Part shown: positions 51,705 through 60,681 of the stretch, piece after piece | How the letters are laid out: every line of letters starts with the position of its first letter | How positions within the stretch are numbered: position 1 is the first letter of the stretch | DNA from: Paranoxybacillus sp035645275 | GTDB taxonomy: Bacteria; Bacillota; Bacilli; Bacillales; Anoxybacillaceae | DNA: 64,000 bases | Assembly: GCA_035645275.1 (NCBI GenBank) | Contig: DASQMX010000026.1 | Location: 124,001-188,000 of the forward strand | Direction of reading: 5' to 3' | Notes under the pieces: generated by a model | Database searches by the model: none | What the model was told of the DNA's origin: nothing | What the model saw: the letters and a program-made list of their open reading frames with translations, nothing else | Translations under genes and position numbers: made by a program

Positions 51705-52511
51705 TCATTTCTTTTCTTCAACAGCTAAACTCACTTGTTCTTTTATGTAATCGCGAAAGTGAAGCAGTTTCTCTTTACTCACTTCCATAAACGGTTTATT
51801 GTTTGCATTAACCATTATCGCTTCCTTTACAACTGAGTGATAAGGGTGGGGAAACATAGCTTCCGCCCATCTTCCCGCTTCTTCTTTGGAAGAAATTTTC
51901 CCCTCGAGAAAATACAAATAAACACGACAGCTATTCAATACAGCATAGACTGGCATTTCAGTGATATGATTGCAACAGTCCGCGAAATCGCTTAAAATAG
52001 ACGATTCGTAATCTCGTGCGGGCACATCTGGAAAAACATCTTGAATATCAGGTCCATGCAAACGTACACCCGCATGTCGTAAAATCGTTATATGTGCCGC
52101 TAAATCGGCATCAACTTGGGCCTTCGAGTTCCACTCTCTCCATTGATTGTTTATTAAATCATTTTGCAATTTTTCCCGCCAAGACTCGCTGTAATGGAAT
52201 TCATAAGGAGTCGGATGTTGCCAAGGAGAAAGTTGCGCAAGCGTCATAAAGCTAATTTCAATTGGAAACGGCTGGTTAGAATGCGCCAAAAACAATTCGG
52301 CTAACTGTTTCTTTGGGTTTAAAGTCAATGCTTCGTTTGTTACTACTAATATATCAATGTCGCTTCTTTCAGGCGAAAAACAGCCCATTGCTAATGATCC
52401 GTGAAGGTAAAAACCAATAAGCTTTTCCTTTAACACCTTACAAATATGCACAAACAGCAAGCCAACGAACGACTTTACCTCAGACGGGGCATTTTCCCAG
52501 CTGTATCCCAA
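51705..52511 (-). CDS. ANT/AadA-like nucleotidyltransferase (DUF4111)
   Basis: 268 residues. The nucleotidyltransferase motif FYLHGSLAMGCFSPERSDIDILVV (GS-x-DxD) lies at about residues 35-58 in the N-terminal domain. The C-terminal helical domain includes NSCRVYLYFLEGKISSKEEAGRWA, typical of aminoglycoside adenylyltransferases of the ANT(3'')/ANT(9) kind. The start is TTG 52511, seven bases after GGGAG. Whether it confers resistance to streptomycin or spectinomycin cannot be judged from sequence alone; many chromosomal relatives are housekeeping. Confidence 0.82.
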   Translation of the reverse strand: MGYSWENAPSEVKSFVGLLFVHICKVLKEKLIGFYLHGSLAMGCFSPERSDIDILVVTNEALTLNPKKQLAELFLAHSNQPFPIEISFMTLAQLSPWQHPTPYEFHYSESWREKLQNDLINNQWREWNSKAQVDADLAAHITILRHAGVRLHGPDIQDVFPDVPARDYESSILSDFADCCNHITEMPVYAVLNSCRVYLYFLEGKISSKEEAGRWAEAMFPHPYHSVVKEAIMVNANNKPFMEVSKEKLLHFRDYIKEQVSLAVEEKK

Positions 52512-52533
52512 TAGCCATCTCCCTTTCCTGATT

Positions 52534-52953
52534 CTATAATTCTTTCCTCACAAACACCATGGAATGACCGTCAATCTCCTTTACATGACGAAACCCGAGT
52601 TTTTCATAAAACTCCGCTTTATCCACTGTTCCTAGCCAAAATGTGCGAACAGTCGCGACACTTGGATGTTCGATGAGTTGGAGAATCAGATTTTTGCCGA
52701 TTCCTTTCCCTTGATAATCGCGATGAACAACGACATCGTAAATATTTCCCCAGCGGACAAAGTCCGTAAACAGACGCGCCGAACCTATTAATCTATCACG
52801 ATCCCAAGCTGTGACAATGAGCGAAGTATTCTCAAGCATTTTTTCCCAGTCACTCATCTCTTGCGGCATTTTCCATGTGGCTGTATTTAACACGAGTTCG
52901 CGCCATTCAACGATATCAATCATCTCTTTATCAAAACGATACTGTATTTCCAT
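52534..52953 (-). CDS. GNAT N-acetyltransferase
   Basis: 139 residues. The acetyl-CoA binding motif is VVHRDYQGKGIGKNLILQLIEH (about 83-104), followed by FWLGTVDKAEFYEKLGFRHV. Substrate unknown. AAGGA precedes the ATG. It sits among a run of small accessory enzymes on the minus strand. Confidence 0.88.
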   Translation of the reverse strand: MEIQYRFDKEMIDIVEWRELVLNTATWKMPQEMSDWEKMLENTSLIVTAWDRDRLIGSARLFTDFVRWGNIYDVVVHRDYQGKGIGKNLILQLIEHPSVATVRTFWLGTVDKAEFYEKLGFRHVKEIDGHSMVFVRKEL

Positions 52954-52971
52954 AATAATCCTTCCTTATTC

Positions 52972-53424
52972 TTATACTAATATTTCTCCTAATAATAATG
53001 CGATAAATGCTAGAGGTGCTTGAAGAATAAAAGCGGACAGGAAAATAAATAGAAATTTTGTTTTGCTTAATATCTTATGTTTGAATAAAAATCTCAAACT
53101 AAAAAAACAGTACGGAAAAATGACCACTAACGTAGTATATATTCCTGGGACATACGATCTGAAATAAATAAATTGAAGAACATGCCCTACACCGTTTGCA
53201 AATAAAAAACCTGGTACAAGAACAATAAAATATTGAGCCGGTGACATGCCGAGAAATGATTTGTTTCGCAATACACGATAACAACCAAAAACAGAAATGA
53301 TGTAAAGAACTAGAAAAGCGACCGTAAACTCGATCGTCGTGACAGAAAACGGAATTTTCTCCTGGTGTTCTCTCAGAAATGTTTCAACGGTTAAAATTTC
53401 TTCCATGTCATGAATGAGATACAC
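52972..53424 (-). CDS. HXXEE-domain membrane protein
   Basis: About 150 residues with four membrane helices. The family's HxxEE motif appears as LIHDMEE, and later VPGFLFANGVGHVLQFIYF matches the second half. The frame from GTG 53424 lacks a ribosome site. In-frame codons run further upstream (RWSFYLFPIVYLIHDMEE, a typical HXXEE start) to an AAGGGAG site, where the only nearby candidates are an ATT codon or an out-of-frame ATG. So the start is uncertain or the 5' end carries an indel. Confidence 0.7.
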   Translation of the reverse strand: MYLIHDMEEILTVETFLREHQEKIPFSVTTIEFTVAFLVLYIISVFGCYRVLRNKSFLGMSPAQYFIVLVPGFLFANGVGHVLQFIYFRSYVPGIYTTLVVIFPYCFFSLRFLFKHKILSKTKFLFIFLSAFILQAPLAFIALLLGEILV

Positions 53425-53487
53425 AATCGGAAATAAATAAAACGACCATCTAATAGCTGTCCATCTCCCTTCGAAAACTCTCGCCAG

Positions 53488-54327
53488 CTATTTTATGAAC
53501 ACCACTGTTGAATCCATCACCGGCTCATAACCAATTTCCATATAAATTTTGTTAGAAGTAGGGTTCGCTAAATCGGTATAAAGAGAAGTAGTTTGGTAGC
53601 CTGAATGTAACAAATGCTGCGATAGAGCAGAAACACAATCTGAAGCATATCCCTTTTTTCGTTCTTCCGGCGGTGTGTAGACAAAACCTACTGTCACATT
53701 TGTTTTTGTCGGACGTAACCAACAAGCCATAGATACTAATTTTCCATCAATCTCCCATAAATACAACCGCTCTTTTTCAATCATATCTTTTGCCTTCTGC
53801 GCAGCTTCTTCCACAGTTACAGGCTCTCCCACATCTTCACAAAAACGATATGCCCACCGCTCAACAATTGGCAAATCACGCGATTCCGCCAACCGCAATG
53901 TTCCCCTGTCAGACGCTTTTTTCTTTACCTCGCGAAGAACGTACACCCGCTGTTCCATATGAATATGTGTTTCACTATTTTTTAAACGCGCGATTTCACT
54001 TGCTAATGATTTGACCAATGTTGATTCACCAATTAATCCCGGGATATTCGGATAATCAGCGTACAATTTTTCGGCTAATTCCTTAACTTCTTCTGATGTA
54101 AAAGGCAATGATTTTGAAAAAATCATTTGACGCGGGTGTGTTTGCAGTAACACAAGCGACAATTTTCCGTTTTTCGTAACCCTCGCCATGTATATAGGTT
54201 GCTCATCTTGTTTTAAATTCATTAATACTCCTAACGGTAAATTGTTTTCTCCCTCATACTGTTCAAGGAACGGTATGACGTCTTGTTTAAAGGATAAAAC
54301 ATCGATGTATCTAGTTAATTCAAGCAT
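53488..54327 (-). CDS. GNAT acetyltransferase with extra N-terminal domain
   Basis: 279 residues. The N-terminal half (to about 140) is a degenerate GNAT-like domain; the C-terminal half holds VGFVYTPPEERKKGYASDCVSALSQHLL, an acetyl-CoA site, and NPTSNKIYMEIGYEPV. AAGGAAGA precedes the ATG. Substrate unknown. Confidence 0.85.
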   Translation of the reverse strand: MLELTRYIDVLSFKQDVIPFLEQYEGENNLPLGVLMNLKQDEQPIYMARVTKNGKLSLVLLQTHPRQMIFSKSLPFTSEEVKELAEKLYADYPNIPGLIGESTLVKSLASEIARLKNSETHIHMEQRVYVLREVKKKASDRGTLRLAESRDLPIVERWAYRFCEDVGEPVTVEEAAQKAKDMIEKERLYLWEIDGKLVSMACWLRPTKTNVTVGFVYTPPEERKKGYASDCVSALSQHLLHSGYQTTSLYTDLANPTSNKIYMEIGYEPVMDSTVVFIK

Positions 54328-54348
54328 GTGGCAATCTTCCTTTCTTTG

Positions 54349-54705
54349 CTATGATTTGTCTTTCGGTATTTGAAAAATCACATACTTCCCTGTCCACATT
54401 TGTGAAGTAACGATGAATCTTTGTTGATCTTTATAAAAAAAGTAACCTGCACCTTCTTGTGAATGAAAAGCATATCCTTTTTGTTTCATATGTTCTTTCA
54501 AATCGTCATCCGCTTCTCCTTGATTCGTACGGGAAATATAAAACTCGTAATCTTCATTTTCTTCTATTTTCACGAGCGGCTCTTCTGAATACTGAATTCG
54601 GTTTAGAACTTCCCGCTTGCTTACCACACTTAGCTGCTCAGGTAACGGCGGGTAATACCATTTATTGTAGAAAAACAAAGTGAGAATAAGACTAATCATT
54701 ATCAT
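54349..54705 (-). CDS. Small anchored hypothetical protein
   Basis: 118 residues: one N-terminal membrane helix (MISLILTLFFYNKWYY) and a soluble rest (RIQYSEEPLVKIEENEDYEFYISRTNQ...). The start is unclear: ATG 54705 or 54699 follow a weak GGTGG. A better ribosome site with its own ATG lies a little upstream in another frame, and in-frame codons before 54705 also look membrane-like (EKIWW). No family recognised. Confidence 0.6.
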   Translation of the reverse strand: MIMISLILTLFFYNKWYYPPLPEQLSVVSKREVLNRIQYSEEPLVKIEENEDYEFYISRTNQGEADDDLKEHMKQKGYAFHSQEGAGYFFYKDQQRFIVTSQMWTGKYVIFQIPKDKS

Positions 54706-54781
54706 CCACCAAATTTTTTCATCGTTTCCCCCTTTCTCATCATCGTGAGGAAGTGAACGAATTGTAATAATGTATTGTAGC

Positions 54782-54830
54782 GTTATCCCAAGACGAATTA
54801 AAAAATTCCTCTTGGGATAACACCTTTTTT
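54782..54830 (+). terminator. Orphan strong hairpin with plus-strand T-run
   Basis: GTTATCCCAAGA / TCTTGGGATAAC, a perfect 12-bp stem, with a second pair GAATT/AATTC inside, followed by six T on the plus strand. No plus-strand gene precedes it. It may be a terminator of an unseen RNA or a mobile palindrome. Confidence 0.6.
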
Positions 54831-54977
54831 GTTACAAAAATAGCTTTTTTACTTTAAAACATTTACAGGAAATGAACTTTTTTCTTTAAACATTAGTGTT
54901 TATATTTCACAAAAAGAAAAGGACTAATTTTTTGTCTTATGTATGTCTTCTTCAACTAATATGTTAGTACAATAAGC

Positions 54978-55763
54978 CTACAGGATATTCTCGGCAATAA
55001 ACATATCTAAATAATCTTTTATTTCCTTGTCTATGCGAAGGATTGAAATAATTTCATCTACATATTCAGTAGACAATACCCCTTTTTGATTGAAATGATA
55101 AGCATAAATGACTGCTAACTCTTTTATTTGTGGATTTGAATCTTGGAGAAGTGTCATTAATTTTTGTTCAATAATATCAACGTGTTCATGCGGTTTTACA
55201 AGAAGATAGTTAAAAGCACTAATAATTATCTGTTCATCATTTGATGATAATGCTGTATTAATTTCTTCAACAGTCCATTCTTTTTCAATCCACGTAGTGG
55301 AATCATCTTCAAATTCTTCTATGTATAACCCATCTAAAAATTCATCAAATGAATTAGCTATTTCCACTATTTGATTTAATTCGGTGTCAATGTAAATAAC
55401 AGGTGGGTTTTCTTTCACTTTTCGATAATCTAAGGCAATCCACGAATGCCCATCTCCTGAAATGAGGACAATATTATTTGGTAGTCCCCATTCTTTAATT
55501 AAATTTTCGCTTTCCAGTATGCCGTTCACTTCACCTATCCCCAAAATATGTTCTACGTTAATATGATTATCTGCCCAAGATGTAGGGACATTACAAGGAT
55601 ACAAGTTAAATTTGATATATCCCCCGTTCTGTACTTTGAGGATATTTATGTAGGATTTCGGTAACTTTACTTTAAGTATTTCCTCGGCCTTTTCTACTGC
55701 CTCATCCGTCAATGTGTCTAACTTATAATTATCATAGCCCTCTTGCCAAATATTCTTCACCAT
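54978..55763 (-). CDS. SMI1/KNR4 (SUKH) family protein
   Basis: 261 residues. SUKH features in the first 150: AEEILKVKLPKSYINILKVQNGG, EWGLPNNIVLISGDGHSWIALDYR, NSFDEFLDGLY. The C-terminal 100 residues look like HEAT-type helices (AFNYLLVKPHEHVDIIEQKL...). SUKH proteins are often immunity proteins against polymorphic toxins, but no toxin gene is adjacent. GAGGTGAAT stands just before ATG 55763. Confidence 0.82.
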   Translation of the reverse strand: MVKNIWQEGYDNYKLDTLTDEAVEKAEEILKVKLPKSYINILKVQNGGYIKFNLYPCNVPTSWADNHINVEHILGIGEVNGILESENLIKEWGLPNNIVLISGDGHSWIALDYRKVKENPPVIYIDTELNQIVEIANSFDEFLDGLYIEEFEDDSTTWIEKEWTVEEINTALSSNDEQIIISAFNYLLVKPHEHVDIIEQKLMTLLQDSNPQIKELAVIYAYHFNQKGVLSTEYVDEIISILRIDKEIKDYLDMFIAENIL

Positions 55764-56061
55764 ATTCACCTCATAAAATTAAATTATCTTTCTATCAAGT
55801 ATCTGAATAATCTCATGCGTCATCATCTTAGTTCTTTTAGGAATTAATAGATTGTTAGGTAATTGGGTATAATAAAAACTTCCTCTACTCTATTATCTTA
55901 CACATAGCAATATTTTCCTTTATTTAAATTCTTTCGCGTATAGTATGTAGTCCTTTATTTTTTGCTTATTAAAAATCAAAACATTATAGAATATTACCAA
56001 AATTATATCACTCATGCTTTGAACATCAAGATATATCTGGAATTTTTGACATAAAATTCAA
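55764..56061. other. AT-rich intergenic region
   Basis: About 300 bases of low-GC sequence with no reading frame or clear hairpin. It holds the promoter of the SUKH gene and is lower in GC than its surroundings. Confidence 0.4.
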
Positions 56062-56094
56062 TAAAAAACCTCACACCTAAACCGGCATGAGGTT
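56062..56094 (-). terminator. Terminator of the molybdopterin oxidoreductase gene
   Basis: Minus strand AACCTCA / TGAGGTT enclosing a 13-base loop, then TTTTTTATT; it overlaps the stop codon. Confidence 0.75.
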
Positions 56095-58441
56095 AGTCAA
56101 CACTCATTTCGAGCTCTTCAATTCGTTTTTCGACATATTTTTGATCTTTTTGCGCATGGAACGTTTCTGCTTTTTCAATGATGGCGATGGTATTATACTC
56201 TGGAATTTGCGCGTATGTTTCATAGACGCCTTTTGGAATGAGCACATTTCCTTCCGGCCAATAGACAGCAATGTTTCCTTGTTTTACATCAGCAAACTTC
56301 GCACGTCCTTGCATCATGCCGTGGCGATTATAGGCAACAATCGACTCTCCTTCGCGAATGCCAAGCTTTGCGGCATCTTTTTCGTGCATTAAAATATCAT
56401 AGCGGTCAGCCGCATTGAACGGGTCTTTATCGCTGTAAATCATCGAGTTAAACTGTTTACCGCGCCGCGTCGTTACATAAAATTGCCCTTCTGTTTTTCG
56501 CAATTCAGGTAATTCAATCGGAATTAAGTTCCCTCGTCCGTCTTCGGTCGGGCAAATCCCGCCTTCACAAAGCCAGGCGCCGCCCCATTGGAACACGTCT
56601 CCCCGCTTTTTTAAATGCTGAATGCCATCATAGTTGCGGTTCGCTACCGCAATTTCGTTGCGAATTTCCTGAGCGTTGTTAAAATGGATCAAATGTTTAG
56701 CTTCCGGCTTTACGCGTGAAGCAAGGTCGATATAAATTTCCCACTCCGCACGCGCTTCTTCAATGCGCGGTCCTTCAATTTCCGGGCTGAAATAGACCAT
56801 TCGCTCCGTGCTTGTCGATGTGCCACCCCCCGGCTGCTCGTAGCGCGTCATTGCCGGCAGGATAATGACCTCTTCTTTTGCATCCAATAACGTGGACGTA
56901 TTCAAAATAATATCTTGGTGCACGCGCATTTCCAAGCTCTCAAGCGCTTTGCGGATAAAATCCGGGTTCGGCATCGTTTCAAGGAAATTTCCGCCGCTTG
57001 TATATAATAATCTCACTTTTCGTTCATGATCATCAGGCAACAAACTATTTTCTAACGTTTGTCCAATTGTATCTCCTTGCCATTTTGGAATTTCGAATCC
57101 CCATATTTTTTCGATGCGCGTAATATTTTCTTCGTCAAATTCACCACCCGGCAATACAAACGGGTCCGCTCCCATTTCTCCAGAGCCTTGAACGCCGCTG
57201 TGACCGCGAATCGGCATAAGCCCGCAATGAGCGCGGCCGATAAAACCGCGAAGCATCGCCAAATTCGCCACTTGGGACACGTTATCGGTACCAAAGCGGT
57301 GCTGCGTGAGTCCCATGCTCCAGACGAATACGCCTGATTTCGCTTCCGCAAGCAATTTCGCAAATTCATACATTCGTTCTTTCGACAAGCCGGACGATTT
57401 CTCTAACGTTTCCCAATCGTATTTCGCTACATGCGCTTTTAATTGTTCGATTCCGTTCGTATGTTCGCGGACGAACTCCCAATCAATCGCCGAACCTGGC
57501 CGCTCTTTTTCCATTTCAAACCAATGTTTCATCACACCGTTCATAAAGGCGATATCGCTGCCAATGTTCACTTGATAAAAATCATCGGCAATTTTTGTGC
57601 CAAATAAAGCGCTCTCCCAAACAGACGGAATCCAATAATTTTCCATCGCCGGCTCCCGGTACGGATTAATGATAATAATTTTTGTTCCTGCTTTTTTTGC
57701 GGCATACATATATTTCGTGGAGACAGGCTGGTTGTTCGCAGCGACAGAGCCCCAGAAGACAAGAACATCGGTACCGATCCAATCTTTATAACTGCAGCTT
57801 GAGGCGCCGATTCCAAGCGAGCGTTTTAACGCTGTCTTGCTTGGCGAATGACAAATCCGTGACGCGTTATCAATGTTGTTCGTCCCTAAAAATCGTGCCA
57901 CCTTGGCCGCTGTGTAATACACTTCATTGGTAATCCCGCGCGCCGTTAAATAAAACGCAAGCTGCTTCGGATTAATGCTTTTGATTTTTGCGGCGATGCG
58001 GTTTAACGCTTCGTCCCAGCTAATTCTTGTAAACTTCTTTTCTCCCGGTTTCCGCGATAATGGATATGGAATTCTTCCTAACTTTCTTAGTTCGGTACTG
58101 TCTAGCTCTCTTAGTTTATCAACATCTTCGAGCCATTTCGGATCAATCGCAGGCATTGTATTGAGCCGCAACACATTTAAACGCGTCGTGCAAAGATGCG
58201 GACCCGTCAATGTCTGATCATGCAAACCTGACACTCCGAGAGCACATCCGTCGCAAACGCCTTGTGTCAAAATGCGATAAGCATAGCCAAGTTGGTCACG
58301 ATTTTCCCATACGACTTTTAACGTATCACGAATATGATGCGGCTTGACTTTCCCTAACCCCATCGGCATCATACTGACCCAAAGAGACGGCTTAGGACGT
58401 TGATCTAATTTAATTGGTCCTGTATGTTTTGTGTTTCCCAT
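56093..58441 (-). CDS. FdhF/YdeP-family molybdopterin oxidoreductase
   Basis: 782 residues. A cysteine cluster at the start (GVCDGCALGVSGLHDQ...HLCTTRL) is followed by molybdopterin domains; the likely Mo ligand is the Cys in NASRICHSPSKTALKRSLG. Other parts: DVLVFWGSVAANNQPVSTKY, NPYREPAMENYW, RGHSGVQGSGEMGADP, and a C-terminal DUF-type beta barrel (MIYSDKDPFNAADRYDILMHEKDA). It is related to formate dehydrogenase, but the true substrate is unsettled. AAGGAG seven bases before ATG 58441 sets the start. Divergent fdhD supports a sulfurated Mo enzyme. Confidence 0.88.
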   Translation of the reverse strand: MGNTKHTGPIKLDQRPKPSLWVSMMPMGLGKVKPHHIRDTLKVVWENRDQLGYAYRILTQGVCDGCALGVSGLHDQTLTGPHLCTTRLNVLRLNTMPAIDPKWLEDVDKLRELDSTELRKLGRIPYPLSRKPGEKKFTRISWDEALNRIAAKIKSINPKQLAFYLTARGITNEVYYTAAKVARFLGTNNIDNASRICHSPSKTALKRSLGIGASSCSYKDWIGTDVLVFWGSVAANNQPVSTKYMYAAKKAGTKIIIINPYREPAMENYWIPSVWESALFGTKIADDFYQVNIGSDIAFMNGVMKHWFEMEKERPGSAIDWEFVREHTNGIEQLKAHVAKYDWETLEKSSGLSKERMYEFAKLLAEAKSGVFVWSMGLTQHRFGTDNVSQVANLAMLRGFIGRAHCGLMPIRGHSGVQGSGEMGADPFVLPGGEFDEENITRIEKIWGFEIPKWQGDTIGQTLENSLLPDDHERKVRLLYTSGGNFLETMPNPDFIRKALESLEMRVHQDIILNTSTLLDAKEEVIILPAMTRYEQPGGGTSTSTERMVYFSPEIEGPRIEEARAEWEIYIDLASRVKPEAKHLIHFNNAQEIRNEIAVANRNYDGIQHLKKRGDVFQWGGAWLCEGGICPTEDGRGNLIPIELPELRKTEGQFYVTTRRGKQFNSMIYSDKDPFNAADRYDILMHEKDAAKLGIREGESIVAYNRHGMMQGRAKFADVKQGNIAVYWPEGNVLIPKGVYETYAQIPEYNTIAIIEKAETFHAQKDQKYVEKRIEELEMSVD

Positions 58442-58555
58442 ATTGACACTCCTTGTAATATATAAAATTTTCAAAACTATTTTTCTATTTTGTAGTATGA
58501 TTGTATCATAAAAACAGAGTGGAATGACGTACGAAATATAAAGAAGGTGACAGGA

Positions 58556-59356
58556 ATGGAAAAAGAAACCATGGTAAGAAAAACAATATTCAAATATACG
58601 AACGAAGGACTTATGGAGGAAGAAGACGTAATTGTATCTGAATATCCTCTGACAATGATTGTTAACGGTGAGGAATTTGCGACAATCGTTTGCTCGCCTG
58701 ATTATCTCGACGAACTTGTCATCGGCTTTCTCGCTTCAGAGGGTGTGATTCGTTTTAAAGATGATGTAAAACAGATATCCATTGATGAAAGCCGAGGATT
58801 TGCCTATGTTGATTTACATGTGAAACAGCCGATTAGCCGGCAATATTTCTCCAAACGGTTTATCGGTTCGTGCTGCGGGAAAAGCCGGCAATTTTACTTG
58901 CATAATGACGTCAAAACGGCAAAGACGGTGATGTCCAATATCAAAGTCAGCGTGAAACAATGCTTTCATTTGATGAAAACGATGCAAAACGGAAGCATTA
59001 CCTTTCAGCAAACTGGCGGTGTACACAATGCCGCGCTTTGCACCGCAAACGAATTGATTGTCACACGGTCTGATATCGGCAGACATAACGCTCTAGATAA
59101 AATTTACGGACATTGCCTGCTTGAGAAAATTCCTGTGCGCGATAAAATCATCGCCTTTAGCGGCAGAGTATCCTCTGAAGTGTTGCTAAAAGTGTCGAAA
59201 ATCGGCGTTGGGATTTTATTATCGAAGTCCGCTCCGACCGATTTAGCGTTAAAATTAGCGGAAGACTTAAACATTACCGTTGTCGGGTTTATCCGCGGCG
59301 ATAAGCTGAACGTGTATACCCATCCGGAGCGGATTGTAGAAGTTGAAGAATCATAA
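58556..59356 (+). CDS. fdhD: FdhD sulfurtransferase
   Basis: 266 residues. Family motifs: EYPLTMIVNGEEFATIVCSPDYLDELVIGFLASEGVI in parts, the redox pair in FIGSCCGKSR, FQQTGGVHNAALC and VTRSDIGRHNALDKIYG. FdhD delivers sulfur from the cysteine desulfurase to the Mo cofactor of formate dehydrogenases. ATG 58556 follows AAGGTGACAGG. It is divergent from the Mo oxidoreductase gene, its probable client. Confidence 0.95.
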   Translation: MEKETMVRKTIFKYTNEGLMEEEDVIVSEYPLTMIVNGEEFATIVCSPDYLDELVIGFLASEGVIRFKDDVKQISIDESRGFAYVDLHVKQPISRQYFSKRFIGSCCGKSRQFYLHNDVKTAKTVMSNIKVSVKQCFHLMKTMQNGSITFQQTGGVHNAALCTANELIVTRSDIGRHNALDKIYGHCLLEKIPVRDKIIAFSGRVSSEVLLKVSKIGVGILLSKSAPTDLALKLAEDLNITVVGFIRGDKLNVYTHPERIVEVEES

Positions 59357-59389
59357 CTTTGTTCGATAAAATCAGAAAGAGGTGCCACG

Positions 59390-59845
59390 ATGAACATTCG
59401 TCAGTTACATGAAAACGAACAGCCTCCGATGGATTTACTGTTGCTGGCAGATCCTTCGGAAAAGCTCATCAATGAATATATCCAAAGAGAGCAATGTTTT
59501 GCGGCGGAAATGGATCAGCGAATCGTTGGAATCTATGTACTGCTTCCGACACGGCCTGAAACGGTAGAACTTGTGAATATTGCCGTTGATGAGAACGAGC
59601 AAGGAAAAGGAATTGGCAAACAATTAGTGCTCCATGCGATTGAAAATGCGAAACAACAAGGATACAAAACGATGGAAATTGGAACAGGCAACTCAAGTAT
59701 CGGACAGCTTGCTCTTTATCAAAAGTGCGGGTTTCGCATCACTGGGGTGGATCGAGATTTCTTCGTCAAACACTACCCGGAACCTATTTTTGAAAATGGG
59801 ATTCAATGTCGCGATATGATCCGTTTATCCATCGATTTGTTCTAA
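59390..59845 (+). CDS. GNAT N-acetyltransferase
   Basis: 151 residues. Acetyl-CoA motif: IAVDENEQGKGIGKQLVLHAIENAKQQG (about 63-90), then NSSIGQLALYQKCGFRITGVD. GAGGTGCC before the ATG. It follows fdhD by 33 bases and may be co-transcribed. Substrate unknown. Confidence 0.9.
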   Translation: MNIRQLHENEQPPMDLLLLADPSEKLINEYIQREQCFAAEMDQRIVGIYVLLPTRPETVELVNIAVDENEQGKGIGKQLVLHAIENAKQQGYKTMEIGTGNSSIGQLALYQKCGFRITGVDRDFFVKHYPEPIFENGIQCRDMIRLSIDLF

Positions 59846-59990
59846 CATCTCTCTGAATTCTTTTCTGTAAATAACTTGAGCAAACACTCGTCCCCCTGAT
59901 TGGTGTAATGTTAATGATAATTTTTTGAAAATAATCTTTATCTTCATTTAATCAATCGTTTTTAACTAGACTAAAGGAGGCTCTTTTTTC

Positions 59991-60611
59991 TTGTTTACTG
60001 CTTTGCTTCATGGCTTTGTCTTAGCTTTAGGACTAATCTTGCCGCTTGGGGCGCAAAATGTCTTTGTTTTTAACCAAGGAGCTTCGCAGCCAAATACCAT
60101 TAGAGCGCTGCCGGTTGTAATCACCGCTTCTCTCTGTGATACATTACTCATTTTATTGGCTGTCTTAGGTATCTCTGTTGTTATATTAACTGTACCGTGG
60201 CTGCAAACACTTATTTTTTCCATCGGTTTTCTTTTTCTGTTATACATGGGATGGTCCATATGGAAAAGCAGCCCTCCATCTGCTGGAGAAAACAAGGAAT
60301 CGATGACTCCGAAAAAACAAATTTTATTTGCCTTGTCAGTATCTTTATTAAATCCGCATGCGATTTTAGATACGATCGGCGTTATCGGAACAAGCTCGCT
60401 CCATTATAAAGGAGCAGAGAAGGCAGCATTTACCCTCTCCTGCATTAGCGTTTCTTGGTTTTGGTTTATATTTCTTGCTGTGGTTGGGAAATTCGTTGGT
60501 CAATTGGATTTGCAAAGAAAGCTAATTAGATTGTTAAATAAAATTTCCGCCATTATCATATGGGGAGTGGCTGTTTATATTGCCCGTGAACTGTTTCAAT
60601 TATTTTTTTAG
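59991..60611 (+). CDS. LysE/ArgO-family amino acid exporter
   Basis: 206 residues, six membrane helices. Family hallmarks: LILPLGAQNVFVFNQGA at the start and SLLNPHAILDTIGVIG in the middle. It exports basic amino acids such as lysine or arginine. The start is TTG 59991, ten bases after GGAGG. A terminator follows. Confidence 0.92.
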   Translation: MFTALLHGFVLALGLILPLGAQNVFVFNQGASQPNTIRALPVVITASLCDTLLILLAVLGISVVILTVPWLQTLIFSIGFLFLLYMGWSIWKSSPPSAGENKESMTPKKQILFALSVSLLNPHAILDTIGVIGTSSLHYKGAEKAAFTLSCISVSWFWFIFLAVVGKFVGQLDLQRKLIRLLNKISAIIIWGVAVYIARELFQLFF

Positions 60612-60635
60612 TGTATGATTCTAATCATGGTGAAT

Positions 60636-60675
60636 AAGCGAGGGAAAAGGCGATCCCCTTCACACTCGCTTTTTT
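60636..60675 (+). terminator. Terminator after the LysE-like exporter
   Basis: AAGCGAG / CTCGCTT, with inner AGGGA/TCCCCT pairing, followed by TTTTTG. Confidence 0.8.
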
Positions 60676-60681
60676 GATGGT

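Noticed and set aside
56093..58441. Selenocysteine in the molybdenum enzyme
   Set aside because: The frame is open without an internal TGA and a Cys stands at the likely metal-ligand position.
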